Shown here: positions 24,396 to 36,856 of the stretch, piece by piece | Layout: every line of letters begins with the position of its first letter | Numbering within the stretch: the first letter of the stretch is position 1 | Assembly: GCA_903813345.2 (NCBI GenBank) | Contig: CAIIXF020000001.1 | Coordinates: 18,433,915 to 18,497,914 of the forward strand | Source: Owenia fusiformis | Lineage: Eukaryota > Annelida > Polychaeta > Sabellida > Oweniidae | Direction: 5' to 3' | Length of the DNA stretch: 64,000 nt | The notes under the pieces: model-generated | Database searches by the model: none | Told to the model about the DNA's origin: nothing | Seen by the model: the letters and a program-made list of their open reading frames with translations, nothing else | Made by a program: the position numbers and the translations under genes

Positions 24396-24842
24396 ATGAA
24401 TTCACAAGATATAAGTTTTATTTTATCAAATCATCCAGATACTAAGCATAGATTTCTAGGAGTATTTGCAAGTGATCAATTACCATCTATTATCATGGAT
24501 AAAAAATGTTTTATAGCAAATACTAGACCTCACTATGAAATGGGGCAACATTGGGTATGTTATTATAGAGATTCACAAATTGAATTTTTTGACCCCTTAG
24601 GTCATACAGAAACATTTTATGGATTAAAAGAATATGGAGATGCAATGTTTGTAAATCCCATTCGTGTTCAAGGTTTGAACAGTTCAAATTGTGGACAATA
24701 TTGTATCATGTATATATTATTGAGAACTTTAGGGTATAGTTTAGATGAAATTGTAAACACTTTCAGTGTGTCTAATAACATGGATTTTGTAGTAGAATCT
24801 ATCATTTCTACCTTAAAAATGTTAATATTACATCAATTGTAA
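24396..24842 (+). CDS. Polinton adenovirus-type cysteine protease
   Basis: 148 residues from the ATG at 24396, one base after the capsid stop. The catalytic pattern of the Ulp1/adenain fold is visible: GQHWV (His about 52), FFDPLG (Asp about 66) and NCGQYC (Cys about 99). Known role in the group: maturation cleavage of capsid proteins. Confidence 0.9.
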   Translation: MNSQDISFILSNHPDTKHRFLGVFASDQLPSIIMDKKCFIANTRPHYEMGQHWVCYYRDSQIEFFDPLGHTETFYGLKEYGDAMFVNPIRVQGLNSSNCGQYCIMYILLRTLGYSLDEIVNTFSVSNNMDFVVESIISTLKMLILHQL

Positions 24843-24940
24843 AGAAAATTGTAAAATAAATTTAAGATTGGATATAATGTATATATCAAACAAAAATGTT
24901 GTGTTATTGATTTGTTATGCTTCCATTTTAAAATTCAGTC

Positions 24941-25185
24941 CTCACCCATTTAGATAACAATGATGTCATGCGCATCTTATCTCTCACCCATTTAAGATAA
25001 CAATGATGTCATGCGTATCTTATCTCTCACCCATTTAAGATGAAAGCCCCATCCAATTAATTTATCTCCTAATCCCCATTCAATTAATTTATCTCTCAAT
25101 ATCTCCTGCTCATCTTCAGAGATTTTGAAAGCCCCGGGCCCGTGGCGGCCCGTGGCGGCCTGATGCCCTCAGTTTTCTATCTACT
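24941..25185 (-). repeat. Polinton right terminal inverted repeat
   Basis: Reverse complement of 16701-16953 with only a few differences. It ends CTATCTACT, followed by the target duplicate TGTAAC. Confidence 0.95.
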
Positions 25186-25191
25186 TGTAAC

Positions 25192-27997
25192 AATTTGTGT
25201 AATATGTTACATATCTAACATCCAGGGATACCCTGTCATCTACCAACATAGAGAATTGCATTAGTAAAACGTAAAACAAGGCATTAACATGCAAAATCTC
25301 ACCACCTGCCATTTATTACTGACGCCATGGGTTACAGATGCCGAACGCCGAACACCAACCGCCGTCCACAAAAAAAGTTGGAAAAATATGTCACCACTTG
25401 GGGTGGTGACATAACAATACGACAAAATTACTATCACCATGGACCTAGTAGTATCTACAGAGGGGCAGAACGTCTTTACATTGTGTAGTAAGCGGTTGAA
25501 ATAACTTTCTTATTTGAGTACATGTTTTACATAAGTATCTTACCAACCAAATAAAATCGCAGCAAATGCAAGAATACCAAATAAAAACAACCAAGCATGC
25601 CCGGATGAAAAAACTAGACATCAGAAAAAACTAAAATATCAAATTATGGTCTAACGCAGAAAGAAACAATGTCTTACACCTCCCCTCCCCCCCCCCCCGT
25701 AGCCAGGCATCAGTATCGCAATCCAAAACCCATAGGATATGTTATTCATACAGAAGTCATTACAATACATGGAACAAATTAATACATTTTAATACTGATA
25801 GATTTTTCAGGAATTCAGCTAAACATGAGACTGTGTGTTCAGCTGCAGTATTAAAAATAAAAACAATAGTAAACACAAACAATTTCAAACTACAAAGTCA
25901 CAGGATTTACACACATTCAGTACGTAAAATTGATCTTTTTTAACTTAATATGTAGCCAAACATATCCAACAAAGCATAAATGTAAAATAATGGCCATAGC
26001 TTCTCAAAAACATATGCAGTAAACCCTGTCCTAGTGAACACCTCTCCCTGGTGAACACCTGTCTATAGTGGACACCTCTCCCTGGTGAACACCTGTCTAT
26101 AGTGGACACCCTTCGTCCGCACATACTCTACTGACTTTCTGTGTCAATTACACTTACTTATAGTGAACAAAAAATGTCCAATATACACAAGTTTTAATGT
26201 GGTAGTAAAAGAAATCAAAAAGGTAACTCGGCTCAAAAGTGATGGATGTATACAAAGTTAATTTTTGACTATCATATACACATGTAGTAACCTTATGACC
26301 TGATGATTTGAGAGGCATTCCAAATAATCTCGTACTCCAATTCTCCCTTGTATGCAGAGGTTGTTTAGTTATAAGTTGACAAGTGACTACAATACTAGCG
26401 TCTCTTTTAGGTCTGCAAACTGTCAACGGAACCTTTCATCTTGCCTCCGACATGACAACTGATCAAGAAAGTCGCCTTGATAAAAGTTCACCACAAACTT
26501 GTTTAAATGATACCAAACAAAACTATAGAGCACACCTATATCGATAATTTTAGGGTTCATTCAAATATAATCAAAATTGTTATAGAGATAGAGATTAGTA
26601 CGACTTACGACTATGCAATATGAAATAAAGAGTCAACAACGAGGAAGTGTACCGTTAAACGACATACCGAAGACCTCTGACACACTGGCAATGTGTTGCA
26701 AACTATTTCAATAAAGGAAAATAATAGTGCCAGCAATAAAACGATTTCTCATCACTCATTATCTTTAAACAAAAGAATATTAAATGTAAATTGAATTGAC
26801 CTGAAATGTTCTATTACCGGACTCGAGGTATAGATGTTTGACGCAAATGTGGACTTAATAAAACAATGTCGATGTAGAGTCAGCCGTGTAAATACAGTAA
26901 CCATAACTAAGACGGGAGCGGAGAGGAATGTGAACGCAGTCTGAACCGAAGTAAGTTGAACTGACTCCTGAAATAATGTACCTCAATTATCAAATAATCA
27001 TATCTAATTTAACTTCGACACGACCTGTCAGACTTTCATGTTCATTTTAGGGAAATAATGACAATGATAATGACAATGATATTATGGTGACATTCAATTA
27101 GATGTAGATTTAGACAAAATAATCAACAGTGATATATTAAAAACACTCTTCTAAAATGCATGCATATTACTAAGAACGTCAAAGCGGCCATGTTGTTTTT
27201 TGAAAAGTCTGTGGTGGCGGTATATTGTAAAAGATGAAAGGCTTTTCCCCTCCCCCTCATCATTATTCGATTTACCTAAGCGCCCTTTGATGGAGTTAAA
27301 TGTATTCCACATTCAATTGAAAATCAATTAAAATGATCACCTCCCAATGTGGTAATAGCCTACGGTTGATATGATCTCTCTTATTGTAATGATGTAAGGT
27401 AGAACCTTGTAGACATCTTATTAAGGTAAGAGGTGTAAAATAAGCAATCACATTTTGTACCGTCCTATTCAATTTCTTTTGTGGTATTGAAAATCATGTT
27501 GCCGGCTGTTGACACCCTTTGAACAGCAAATATGGCTTTGCTAATATCATTTGCACATGAACAAGTGGAGTTGAAAGGACGTTTTACAAATGGGATATAA
27601 AATACAAACGTTTACACGAGCACTCATCTGATGACCACCATTTTAAATTCAACTTTGGGCTTCGGAACTAATCGGCCGAGATTCGGAACTAATCATATGA
27701 GATTCAAAGACAACGTACCTTTAATCCAATGCGAGAGGATCCCAGTCGTCAGCCTATTGAATACCTGCATCAGTTGCTATAGAAACAACTGCAACAACTA
27801 AACGGTGTTTTAGACGATTGTTTACGTGATTTACAATCCTTATTGGTGTACAAACTGCGATATTACAATTCTTAATTGGTCAACTTAGTATCTAAAGAAG
27901 AAATTCTCAAATGGTTTCTCAAAAAAGCAATTTAGGCAAATGTCACCCCATCCATCATCATAGTCTGCAAAACTTTCCCTCCGTAGTGTATACACCG
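25192..27997. other. intergenic between the Polinton and the Hox1 promoter
   Basis: No gene recognised. A poly-C run followed by GTAGCCAGG at about 25688-25707 resembles the end of the repeat at 34648. A short tandem doublet at about 26032-26110 is built on GTGAACACCTGTCTATAGTG. The stretch GAACCGAAGTAAGTTG near 26950 looks like a splice donor but no exon could be supported. Confidence 0.45.
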
Positions 27998-28021
27998 TGA
28001 TTGGCTGGCTGAAGTCACGTG
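27998..28021 (+). promoter_or_regulatory. TGATTGG-N10-TCACGTG module, Hox1 copy
   Basis: TGATTGG (27998-28004) and TCACGTG (28015-28021) have the same 10-base spacing as the Hox2 copy. It lies 125 bases before the Hox1 start codon, against 137 for Hox2. A Meis-type CTGTCAA follows near 28042. The likely promoter lies here; factor identity is inferred. Confidence 0.5.
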
Positions 28022-28146
28022 GTATCTTTAACCCTCATAATTCTGTCAAGTTGGACAAGTAATTTACCTTCATTTATTTCAGATTTATCTCGGCATCGAC
28101 AGCTAATTTGTGAGGCATCAGTGGTAAAGGACGTAAAAAACTTAGT

Positions 28147-28699
28147 ATGAATTCAGCCAGTGACTACACGATATGTAACTTGGATAACAATACTTATAGT
28201 AACAATTTTACAACAGATACGGCACCATATTCTTGTTACGCTAATATAAACAACGCAGGGATAGATTCAGACTCGTACAGAGGTGGATATTCGGAAAACA
28301 ATTTATCTCATCATCATCACCATCATCACCAGCATCAACACCCACAGCAACTTTCAGTAGAGGCCCATTTAAGTGGGACCCCTCACAACACTTCTCTGTC
28401 CCTTAATGTCTACCAACATGGGACGCATAGCTACCCAATACAACCGTCACCGCCCCAGGGGAACTTTTACTATGAGGACGCTATGATCCCCGGGGGTGAG
28501 TTAGCGGAGTGCAATGCATATCCTTACCCCGACAACTCCCCAACTAGTCATCAGATAGCCTATCAGGCTAGTGAGCATCATCACATTCAACAACAGCCTC
28601 CACAGCAATGTGATACGGGACAACAGCAGCAACAATCTCCAGTGGCACAGTACAAGTGGATGCAAGTGAAACGCAATGTACCTAAACCAGTCACAGATT
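28147..28699 (+). CDS. Hox1: Hox1 coding exon 1
   Basis: 184 codons plus one base, ending GTC ACA GAT T before donor GTAAGT. Contains poly-His, Gln-rich tracts and the YKWM hexapeptide. Confidence 0.95.
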
Positions 28700-31600
28700 G
28701 TAAGTGAAATTTCTTATTATTAAAATATCACACCCAAATTTCTCTCTGTGTGTAATGTCATAAAAGTAGGTCTGAATGACAACTAAAGATAACCTTTGAC
28801 TTTAGCTCATGTTATGACAAAATCATTGCTCATTTTTAAAATATGTTTTCTTTGAAGGTGAATTATGTTATTGATAGAGAATGAACCACGAAATGTTGCA
28901 AGTCATTGGTTGTGTTTATAACTACAATGTGTAATGTATCTGGAATCGTGTAGTGCTTTGAGAATGGTCAGCAGATGTGTGAATTGCTTAATCAAGCGTG
29001 ATGAATTTCCATTCTATGGTAAACTATATTCTAATTATAATGTAAGCCTACAACGCTCGCATCAAAAAACTATTAAATGCTAATAACAAATAAAACTTTC
29101 TATATTCAATTCAATTGAGTCCACAAAATGAAACAAAATTGTTAAATTAATCAGATATGCAAACGATGAGCAATCTGTTTACAGGGATTCGAATGAGCTT
29201 TGCTAAAAATCCTAAAAATCCTGTATTTTTATTTTTGCTCTTTTTACACAGAAGACTCATTTTAATGTAATCTTTGAAACCTTTGAAACCCAGATCCCCA
29301 TGCTGAACTAACAATTTATACGTGTAATTGTTTTGCCTCAGATTGCACTTCACCGATGATGATAGTCCTATTTAGAAATTAGACATTTGGGAATGGCGTT
29401 GAATAGGAGTCATAAATCATATCCAAATTATCCAATGTTTCAGATTTCTTAATTAGTTTAAGTGCATTGCTCATGCTTTACAACCTAACGTTAGTTCCAT
29501 TTAGCTTTTATACAAATAACTTGTATTCTTTTATGTTACAATAGATTATCACTTCAAAAAGCTAGCACAAATGTCGGGTTATAATCCACATGGCACTTAA
29601 AGCGGGCACACTTTGTATATAATGTGCTAGCGATGTTGTTTTATACAAGAACAATTCTTGTTAGATGAGTATTTTCGTAGGACAAGTGACAATAGCATGG
29701 GACAATAGAAGTAAAGGCTGCATGCCAGATGAGACTCAGTTTATACTATCTGATCAGAGTTTTACAACTGAATAAGTATTATGTAACATTGTATCACAAT
29801 TGATTTCATAACAGTGGTATTACATTTCATTAACACTTCAGTCCGATGTAAAGGCTACTAAAAAGACATGTGGAGAATGACATAACTCACTTATAAGTTA
29901 CATATGTCGTATACATAATTGTTGATATTGGCCGACTTTGTATTTAAGTACATGGGGTTTAATATTACAACGAATCTGATATGCTGAGAAATGTTGATAT
30001 TCACCATTCAAAACATATCATCTCTTATGTAGAACATATCAAGAACTGTCACTTAGATCTATTGATGTACCTTTATCGTATTGTTTACGAGTCTTAGAAC
30101 GTTAGTTTTATTTCTCTCAACATATTCCCAATACCTGTCACGGGTATTACTATCTGACAGGTATTCCTGTTATAATACTAACTACAATTTCGCTTGTTCT
30201 GCTGTAATATCTAAAAGCTATCAAAGTGATACGTTTTTTAATCAGCAATAACAGCGTATCATCATATTAACCATCATATGCTTACTATTCAATAAATATC
30301 ACATTTCTGTTAATTGCATTTAAAGCCCAATACTTGTAACATGGTAAGACTGTACTGTGACTATTCTACTTCACCTACATCGTGCTTGTGTAACAGATAT
30401 AGTTAATTCAAACACTCCACTACGAAATCTGAACTCTCCGGGGTCATTAATATTTGATATTTTCCGTTCGTGTGTATGGTTTACTCCAGCGTTTATTAAA
30501 TTAATCCTTTTGTCTAAGGCTTTATAGTGATAACATTTGTCCTCTTGGGTATAAGAGATACTCTTTTATGTAATTGATCAGCCATTCTTAATCAAGATCG
30601 GATCAGGAATGTCATCAAATATGTATACTTGTAAATAATGTAGTATTTAGCAAAATAAATGAACAAAATCAGGCTCACTTTCCAAAAAAATGAATACATG
30701 AACAAAATAGGCAACGTGGAAAGGTGGTGGTGGATTAAGAGAACCACTGTCGGATTATATCATTAAATACCAAAGAGGAACATTTTGGAATCTTGTTTGA
30801 GATCCTTTACGGAAAATTACCATCCATAAAATCACCCTGCTTTTGAAATATGGTTCTAAGATCAGCTTGTTTATTTGAAGGTATTGATTTAAAATCTTGA
30901 CCCATCAAGATATTACATATACCTTTTGACTGGAGGAATACAGTGATTTAACAGTAGGTTGATTTATAACAGTTCCTGCGTTTTAGACAAGTGCTAGATT
31001 CCTGGTCTACCTTTTTATTGTATCCTACACATGCATTATACATGATATATATACAAGTCTATACATTCAAGTCTATATAGCATAGCTATTACACATTTTA
31101 CCAATTAAATAGATTCTCTTTTAATAATATGTTGGAAAATGTTCAAAAGCCAATTTTCATTCCTACTAGGTCTACATGGCCTGGTGACAAATCGAATTAA
31201 AGATGCACCCAGATTGAACATGTTTCACAGTATTTCAGCTCCACACTTATACTTAAACATTAAAAAAATTTCAAATATTAATAGTAATCAAATGACTGGT
31301 AAAAAAGGTATACATTATATAATGTAATACATATTTATTTATTGTCTCTAAGAACAAAAACATGTGAAAATTAAAAATAAAAGCTGTATGATTTTCCCAA
31401 AAAGGAACACTTTTTATAAAAGATGTTAATTAATTAATTTAATGAATTAAAAAAGTTAAAAAGTTAAAAAAGTTGAAATATAAATGCTGAATTAAAAAAA
31501 ATGAAAACAATTGTTTAGCTCAGTCATGACTATACCTCTGCTGAGATCGTTGGCTTAATTACGATAATTAATCATAGTCATTATAGCGCAGCTTAGAAAT

Positions 31601-34526
31601 CACTATTACCAGGATGATACTTCCCATGAGATGAAGAACAATAAACACACTGTCCGTTATGTTTCACTGCATAAAAAACCAAACTTGGAAATATTCTCAG
31701 ATCGTATGACTATGGTTCTATTATTCGCTTAATTTACATTAAACAATTCGGATGAAAAAATAACAAATGAGAAAGGGTTTTGAGGAATGGCTGAAGGCTC
31801 CCAAAGAGACAATGATTAATTACCCATGATTAACTCTAAGACAGGTATTTCCAGGTAGTTAGATCACCTTAGATTTACGTGGCTTTTCTTAAGGTTCAAT
31901 CGTGCCAAAGATGAGTCCCATCCCTTTGATTTCATCCTCAGATAAGCAATATATTGTTTTTGTAATTCAATATAATGGTTTGATGAAGATTTTGAGGATT
32001 CACAATTGAATGGATTTAAAAAGGTTTGTCACCTAATATATCTCTGAACAAGACTTGTCATAAATTACTAGAAAAAAACTCTCAGAAAACGAGGTATGCC
32101 TTACATACTTATTGATGCCTGGTTTAAATCTCCTTTGAAGTTGATATGACAGTAATTGTGTTGGAAGGCTCATTCCTAGCATAGAGAACGACCAGAAACA
32201 TTGTGCATGGCCTCAGTTGAATATATTAATACAGTAAATGAGGGCTATGTTTATTATTAGGGAATCCATTAATCATCCTGTCGGACGCAGGCCCTATCAT
32301 TTTGACTTCTGCCTCCGATAGAATAGAAGTTACTGCGTAGATCGCTTTCATTGTCTTTTAAACATGCTTTTGTTTAAATTGAAACCACATTGCCTTAGGC
32401 AAACTGTTACCTTTACCTTCCTGTTCAGAATTTGGATTGTAAACACTATACATGAAATACCATTTTTCATTTTCTGTCAACCATTTAGAAGTGTTATTAA
32501 TGATGGTATGGATATTATAAGCTTTAAATATCTAGAATTTCACACACTGAATTCTTATTAACACGTTATTCGCCAGCCAGCCAGCCCTGATGGCATTCAA
32601 ATAATCTGGGTGCATACTATACTTAACAAAATTGTTATGAATATCGTGACAATAAAAACTAATGCATAGTTACTGAACCTTTCTCATAGTACTAATGAAG
32701 AGCTATAATAAAACACATCTGTGACAAAAATAGTTGGAAAGCTCTTCTAGGTATTCGCTTATCATATTAGGATAGAGAATTGGTACACCACTCCGAGAAA
32801 ATTGATATTAAGGACTACCTATAAAAGATATAAAAACATCGTCGCTCATTTCCATAATTTCATGATCATAATATACAAAAGATACACCTCTACTTCACAT
32901 ATTGTGCGCAAGTGTCAGTGATAATTAAAATGCTGTTATCTACCCCATTGAAATATTATTGATTGAATAATGAATGTTTTTCAATGAATTCAAAAATTTT
33001 GAATGCGGGTGATGTATTCACTGACGAAACATTGTAATGACTTCTTAATTGATAGCTGATAGCGAATTAATATACATGAACCATAAACAGCAATCTACAG
33101 CAACCCAAAGTCAAATTCAAACCTTCATGACCCATCAATATAATTCAAACTCTGGCCCATGATTTTTTAATTCGAGCTTATTCTAATAATATCTAAAAAT
33201 AGTTTTTTCTCAGACATTCCTCAAAGGTATCCTATTTGGCATGGTACTAGGACCACATTTCATATTTGTACAAAGGTTTAAGCTCTCAAGTGGCCATATC
33301 AAAAAGTAAAAACTTGATAAAGTAAATATGTACTGGCAAGCTGTCCTCTTTAAACTCATTTCGACACTCTTAACAATTGGATTTCAAAGAACGGCGTCCA
33401 TGTTAAAAAGTTTCAACATTTACTAAGATAAGACTTCAGATTTGAACATGGTTTGTGTCTATATTTTGCTTTATCAGGTTAACACCTTAATAGAATACCA
33501 AGTATATCTCTTTTAAGTCAATGCGCATGCATGACATGCTAACAATAATGCCCAGTTGTTGTACGAAAAATATTTTAAACATGCGAACATTTTTAGAAAC
33601 ATCGGCGTCTTTAAAGTGCTGTATTCTTTGAGCACATTTCATAAAACATTCATTGATATGTATGACGTAATTCATAAAATCAAATGTAAACATTTAGTCA
33701 TAAAGTAAAAAGAAAATCGATTATAGGAATGATTCATAAAGAAAGGGCACATAAGTGCACAAAGAGCGATTACTAAAGAAATTATTAAAAGAAAAATACG
33801 GAAGAAGAAATAAGAAGGGGTAAAGGGTGTATTTGAAATGTTGGAAGTAATATTTTTTAAAAAAATATACAAATGTTTCTCTAACGATTGTAATTTTATT
33901 TTCTGAAAAGAAATGAGATATCTGATCAGTTATATGATCAAGATGCAGAATGTCCAAAACCCTGTAAAGTCTACTGTTAAGACTGTTACCATATAACCTT
34001 AAAACTGAAAGATTGTGTCCCGAAATGAAAATGGGACTTTTCAGAGAAATTGAAGGTATACTGGAATAATGAGAACAGGAAAATGTAAAATTGTGCATCT
34101 TTTTCGAAACTTAAATTCTCAGTTCTTCAGTATTCCTTCTCTGCATCTTACACTCTTAATATGTTAAGGATAAAAATTAAATGTGTGTTTGTTTGTGTAT
34201 TTTCAGATAAGTTGACCGACTTCACTTACGTGAACCCGGGGAACAATTTAGGTCGCACAAACTTTACTAACAAACAGTTAACGGAGTTGGAAAAAGAATT
34301 CCATTTTAATAAATACCTTACTCGAGCTAGGCGAATAGAAATAGCTGCGGCTTTAGGACTAAATGAGGTGCAGGTGAAAATCTGGTTCCAAAACAGAAGA
34401 ATGAAACAAAAGAAACGACTGAAAGAGAATAAGTTAGCACAGACTGTGAATGGTGAACACGAGAATGGAGATGATCTATCTCCCGGTCCAACTACACCGA
34501 CGTCCACTGACGAACAGATATCTTGA
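28147..34526 (+). CDS. Hox1: Hox1 (labial-class) homeodomain protein, two coding exons
   Basis: Joined exons 28147-28699 and 34207-34526 give 873 bases, a 290-residue nuclear transcription factor of the most anterior Hox class. The N-terminal half has poly-His and Gln-rich tracts. The labial-class hexapeptide YKWMQVKRN starts at residue 169 and binds Pbx/Exd. The homeodomain spans residues 197-256, starting [20 protein letters not shown], with helix 3 [15 protein letters not shown]. The splice (phase 1, GTAAGT donor, TTTCAG acceptor) falls between hexapeptide and homeodomain and keeps frame. Unlike Hox2 here, the homeobox is uninterrupted. A short acidic Pro/Thr tail ends at TGA. Confidence 0.96.
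28700..34206 (+). other. Hox1: Hox1 intron 1, 5.5 kb, nearly repeat-free
   Basis: Large AT-rich intron with donor GTAAGT and acceptor TATTTTCAG. No tandem array, MITE or exon is evident, in contrast to the flanking DNA. Several TTAATTA/TGATTAAT-type homeodomain-like sites occur (for example near 31560 and 31815), but such sites are common in AT-rich DNA. Confidence 0.8.
34207..34526 (+). CDS. Hox1: Hox1 coding exon 2 (homeodomain)
   Basis: 320 bases encoding [12 protein letters not shown], the complete homeodomain and a 34-residue tail. It starts AT AAG after the TTTCAG acceptor and ends TGA. Confidence 0.96.
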
Positions 34527-34647
34527 AGTCTTATATCACCGTAGATACCAAACCATTGCCAAATTAATCCTGAATTGGATACACGACTGTCTATAGATGT
34601 ATACATTATTTATAGTAACGACTATTTTGATACAACTGGCAGAAACA

Positions 34648-34798
34648 AGGCCCGTAGCCAGGGGGTTCTGGGGGTTTGAGCGAAAAATTCTTTCAGAATC
34701 ATGCAGTTTTTCACCATTCTGAGCGATTTTGGGCTAAAGTTGTCAAACAGGAAAGTCCCCCCCCCCCACTCCCATTAATAAAAATTGGATACGGGACT
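34648..34798. mobile_element. short inverted-end repeat just 3' of Hox1
   Basis: Left end AGGCCCGTAGCCAGG and right end TGGATACGGGACT are imperfect inverted repeats around 150 bases with a poly-C tract. It lies about 120 bases after the Hox1 stop, perhaps inside the 3' UTR. Family not identified. Confidence 0.5.
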
Positions 34799-34907
34799 GC
34801 AGCCAATATATTCAAGGTTCTTGTTCAATAAGATTTTTTCTCGGACAGTATCAAATCATCATTGTATAAGTCTTGCGTCACTTCTCTGGTTAACCCCTAC
34901 CCATTTA

Positions 34908-35308
34908 CAGGGTGGTCAAAAACAATACACTTTTGATTTCCTCTCAATCTTTGTTGATTTCTGTCAAACTTAAGCAAAATATAGTATATGGAAACAAATG
35001 TTATCCTGTTTAGTTTCAGATTTCTCTGATTAATAGTCACTGATATGATATATCCTCATCTTCGCCAAGTGTCTAAAATGGAGAATGTGCTCAATCCGTA
35101 TTCAAGCAGTATCGGGGCAAAATGGTGCTTGGATTGAGGACACTCTCTATTATTAGACACTAAACGTAAATAGGGATATCTCAGTGACTAATAATCTGTT
35201 TCTATCTACTGTAACTTATATTGCTGAAGTTTGACAGAAATGTATCAACAAATAAATGAATGAGGGCAAATCAAAAATGTGTGGTAATTTATTTTTTTGA
35301 CCACCTTG
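34908..35308. mobile_element. mariner-like MITE, TA-flanked (401 bp)
   Basis: Begins CAGGGTGGTCAAAAACAATA and ends with the near reverse complement, with TA on both sides. The inverted arms extend inward for over 100 bases (for example TTTCTGTCAAACTT against AAGTTTGACAGAAA). No transposase frame. Confidence 0.85.
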
Positions 35309-36856
35309 TACACGTATATTTTCAGACCTGTGTTGGAGAGTAATGGGGACAGAGGGTGGGGGTTAAGGCTATGTTGTGTTACATTTGACATGTGATATGG
35401 GATTTGATTCAAGATTAATCTTTTTGAAATTTGACCTTGACTCAATCGGAATACCACGTTTATTAATAGTTTCCACTTAGCAATTATTCGAAGGTGTGAT
35501 CGAGCATCTTGATTCACAAGGTTGCAGTTCACCTTGGAAATTGAGGATGATGATCGAAAGCATAATCTTAACAACTCTGTTAATATATTGTTTTTAAAAT
35601 GTAACCATGACACCATGTATTAAAATGTGTTTTGGTGAACATGGATCTCAAACTATAAGTAATACTTATTGTACTCTGATAACAAGTAATTTATATGCTA
35701 ATCTCTGACGACAACAATTTATCAGGGTAAATAAAACACATGTACCATTCCAAAAGTTGTTATGAAAACCTATGTTACTCCACTACTTTCTTATTTATTT
35801 GTTTGTAAATTTTTACATTCTGTACATATAAATATTTAGCCGTTTTGAGTCTCAAATTGCAAAAGAGAATATTGATATTATGAAACAATGGCTGGAGTGT
35901 TCAATAAAGAATGATGTTCAGTGTTCAGCCAAAGTTCTTTCTAAGCATATCATTTAGTTACCTTCACTAGTAGTGTGTAGCGCATTGGCCTTATCGGCAC
36001 ATCCTTACTACAAATATCAACAAATAAAGCACTTATAAAAATGGTAAATGAAGCCATAATTGATCACGAGATAGATGACCAATTTACGATTGTCATACTA
36101 TTTATAGTAGATGACTTCTTAGTCAGGAAGTATTGTGTTGTATGTATATTGTATGACTGATATGTGGTGCTATTAGAATCTTACAAACCTATGTTGTTTA
36201 ATATATTTTGCCATACTAATTTTATTATCTTATTTCTAGTATTCCTCATGGTATTGTTCACGATAAAGATTCTAATGCCGATCTGGTAATATACACTCTG
36301 TGCTGATTTCTGTATGTTTCTATACATACACCACAACATAGAATTGAAATTAACTCATTTCTAATTTCTTTTTATAATTGTTTCTACTGTTCAAAAACCA
36401 TGGCCTTATCGCGACCACATTCCCCTCCCAATCTCTCCTAAACAACCATCAAAGCCATTAATTATTTAAAACTATCGAGAATGCCTATAGGCGATTGGTA
36501 TTGGATTGGTTTGATAAGGAAAATAAAGACACTGTTAAAAACTGATTGCGGCATTGAAAATTTTCTCAAGGTTTTTCTTAGATGGATTCACTTTGAGGTT
36601 GGCTGGTAAATAAGATAAGAAAAGGCAATGGGCTTGATTTGCAGAACGTACTTGACAACATGTAGATATATTTTATTCTTATTTTTACAGTTGTGTATTT
36701 TTAATGACGTAAAATGATAGAATCAAAGAATATGGTCTTACGCCATTGCTTACAATTAAGTCAGTATGTAATGGTGAATTTACCACTCATCTTACTATGT
36801 GCTCTGTCCTATATTTGTGGTTGAATTGAAATAAGTAAATAGAAAACAAGTTGACC
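35309..36856. other. intergenic, nothing recognised
   Basis: AT-rich, no repeat, exon or RNA gene supported. Confidence 0.4.

Larger units (their letters stand above)
16701..25185 (+). mobile_element. Polinton/Maverick fossil, 8485 bp, whole-looking ends, no polymerase gene seen
   Basis: Inverted ends of about 250 bp start with 5'-AG, and the element is flanked by a perfect 6-bp direct repeat TGTAAC (16695-16700 and 25186-25191). Both are hallmarks of Polintons. Parts in order: left end, tandem-repeat region, packaging ATPase, integrase with chromodomain, small membrane protein, probable minor capsid protein, basic protein, major capsid protein, cysteine protease, right end. All genes lie on the + strand and read as full-length frames; no break is seen in the parts that are present. 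A B-family DNA polymerase, usual in full-size (15-20 kb) Polintons, is not recognised. The two ends differ at only a few places, so the insertion looks young on the scale of such fossils. It sits between Hox2 and Hox1. Confidence 0.95.

Noticed and set aside
26032-26110. GTGAACACC/GTGGACACC near-direct repeats resembling a CRISPR-like array
   Set aside because: Only a two-fold tandem duplication in an animal genome; nothing supports a CRISPR.
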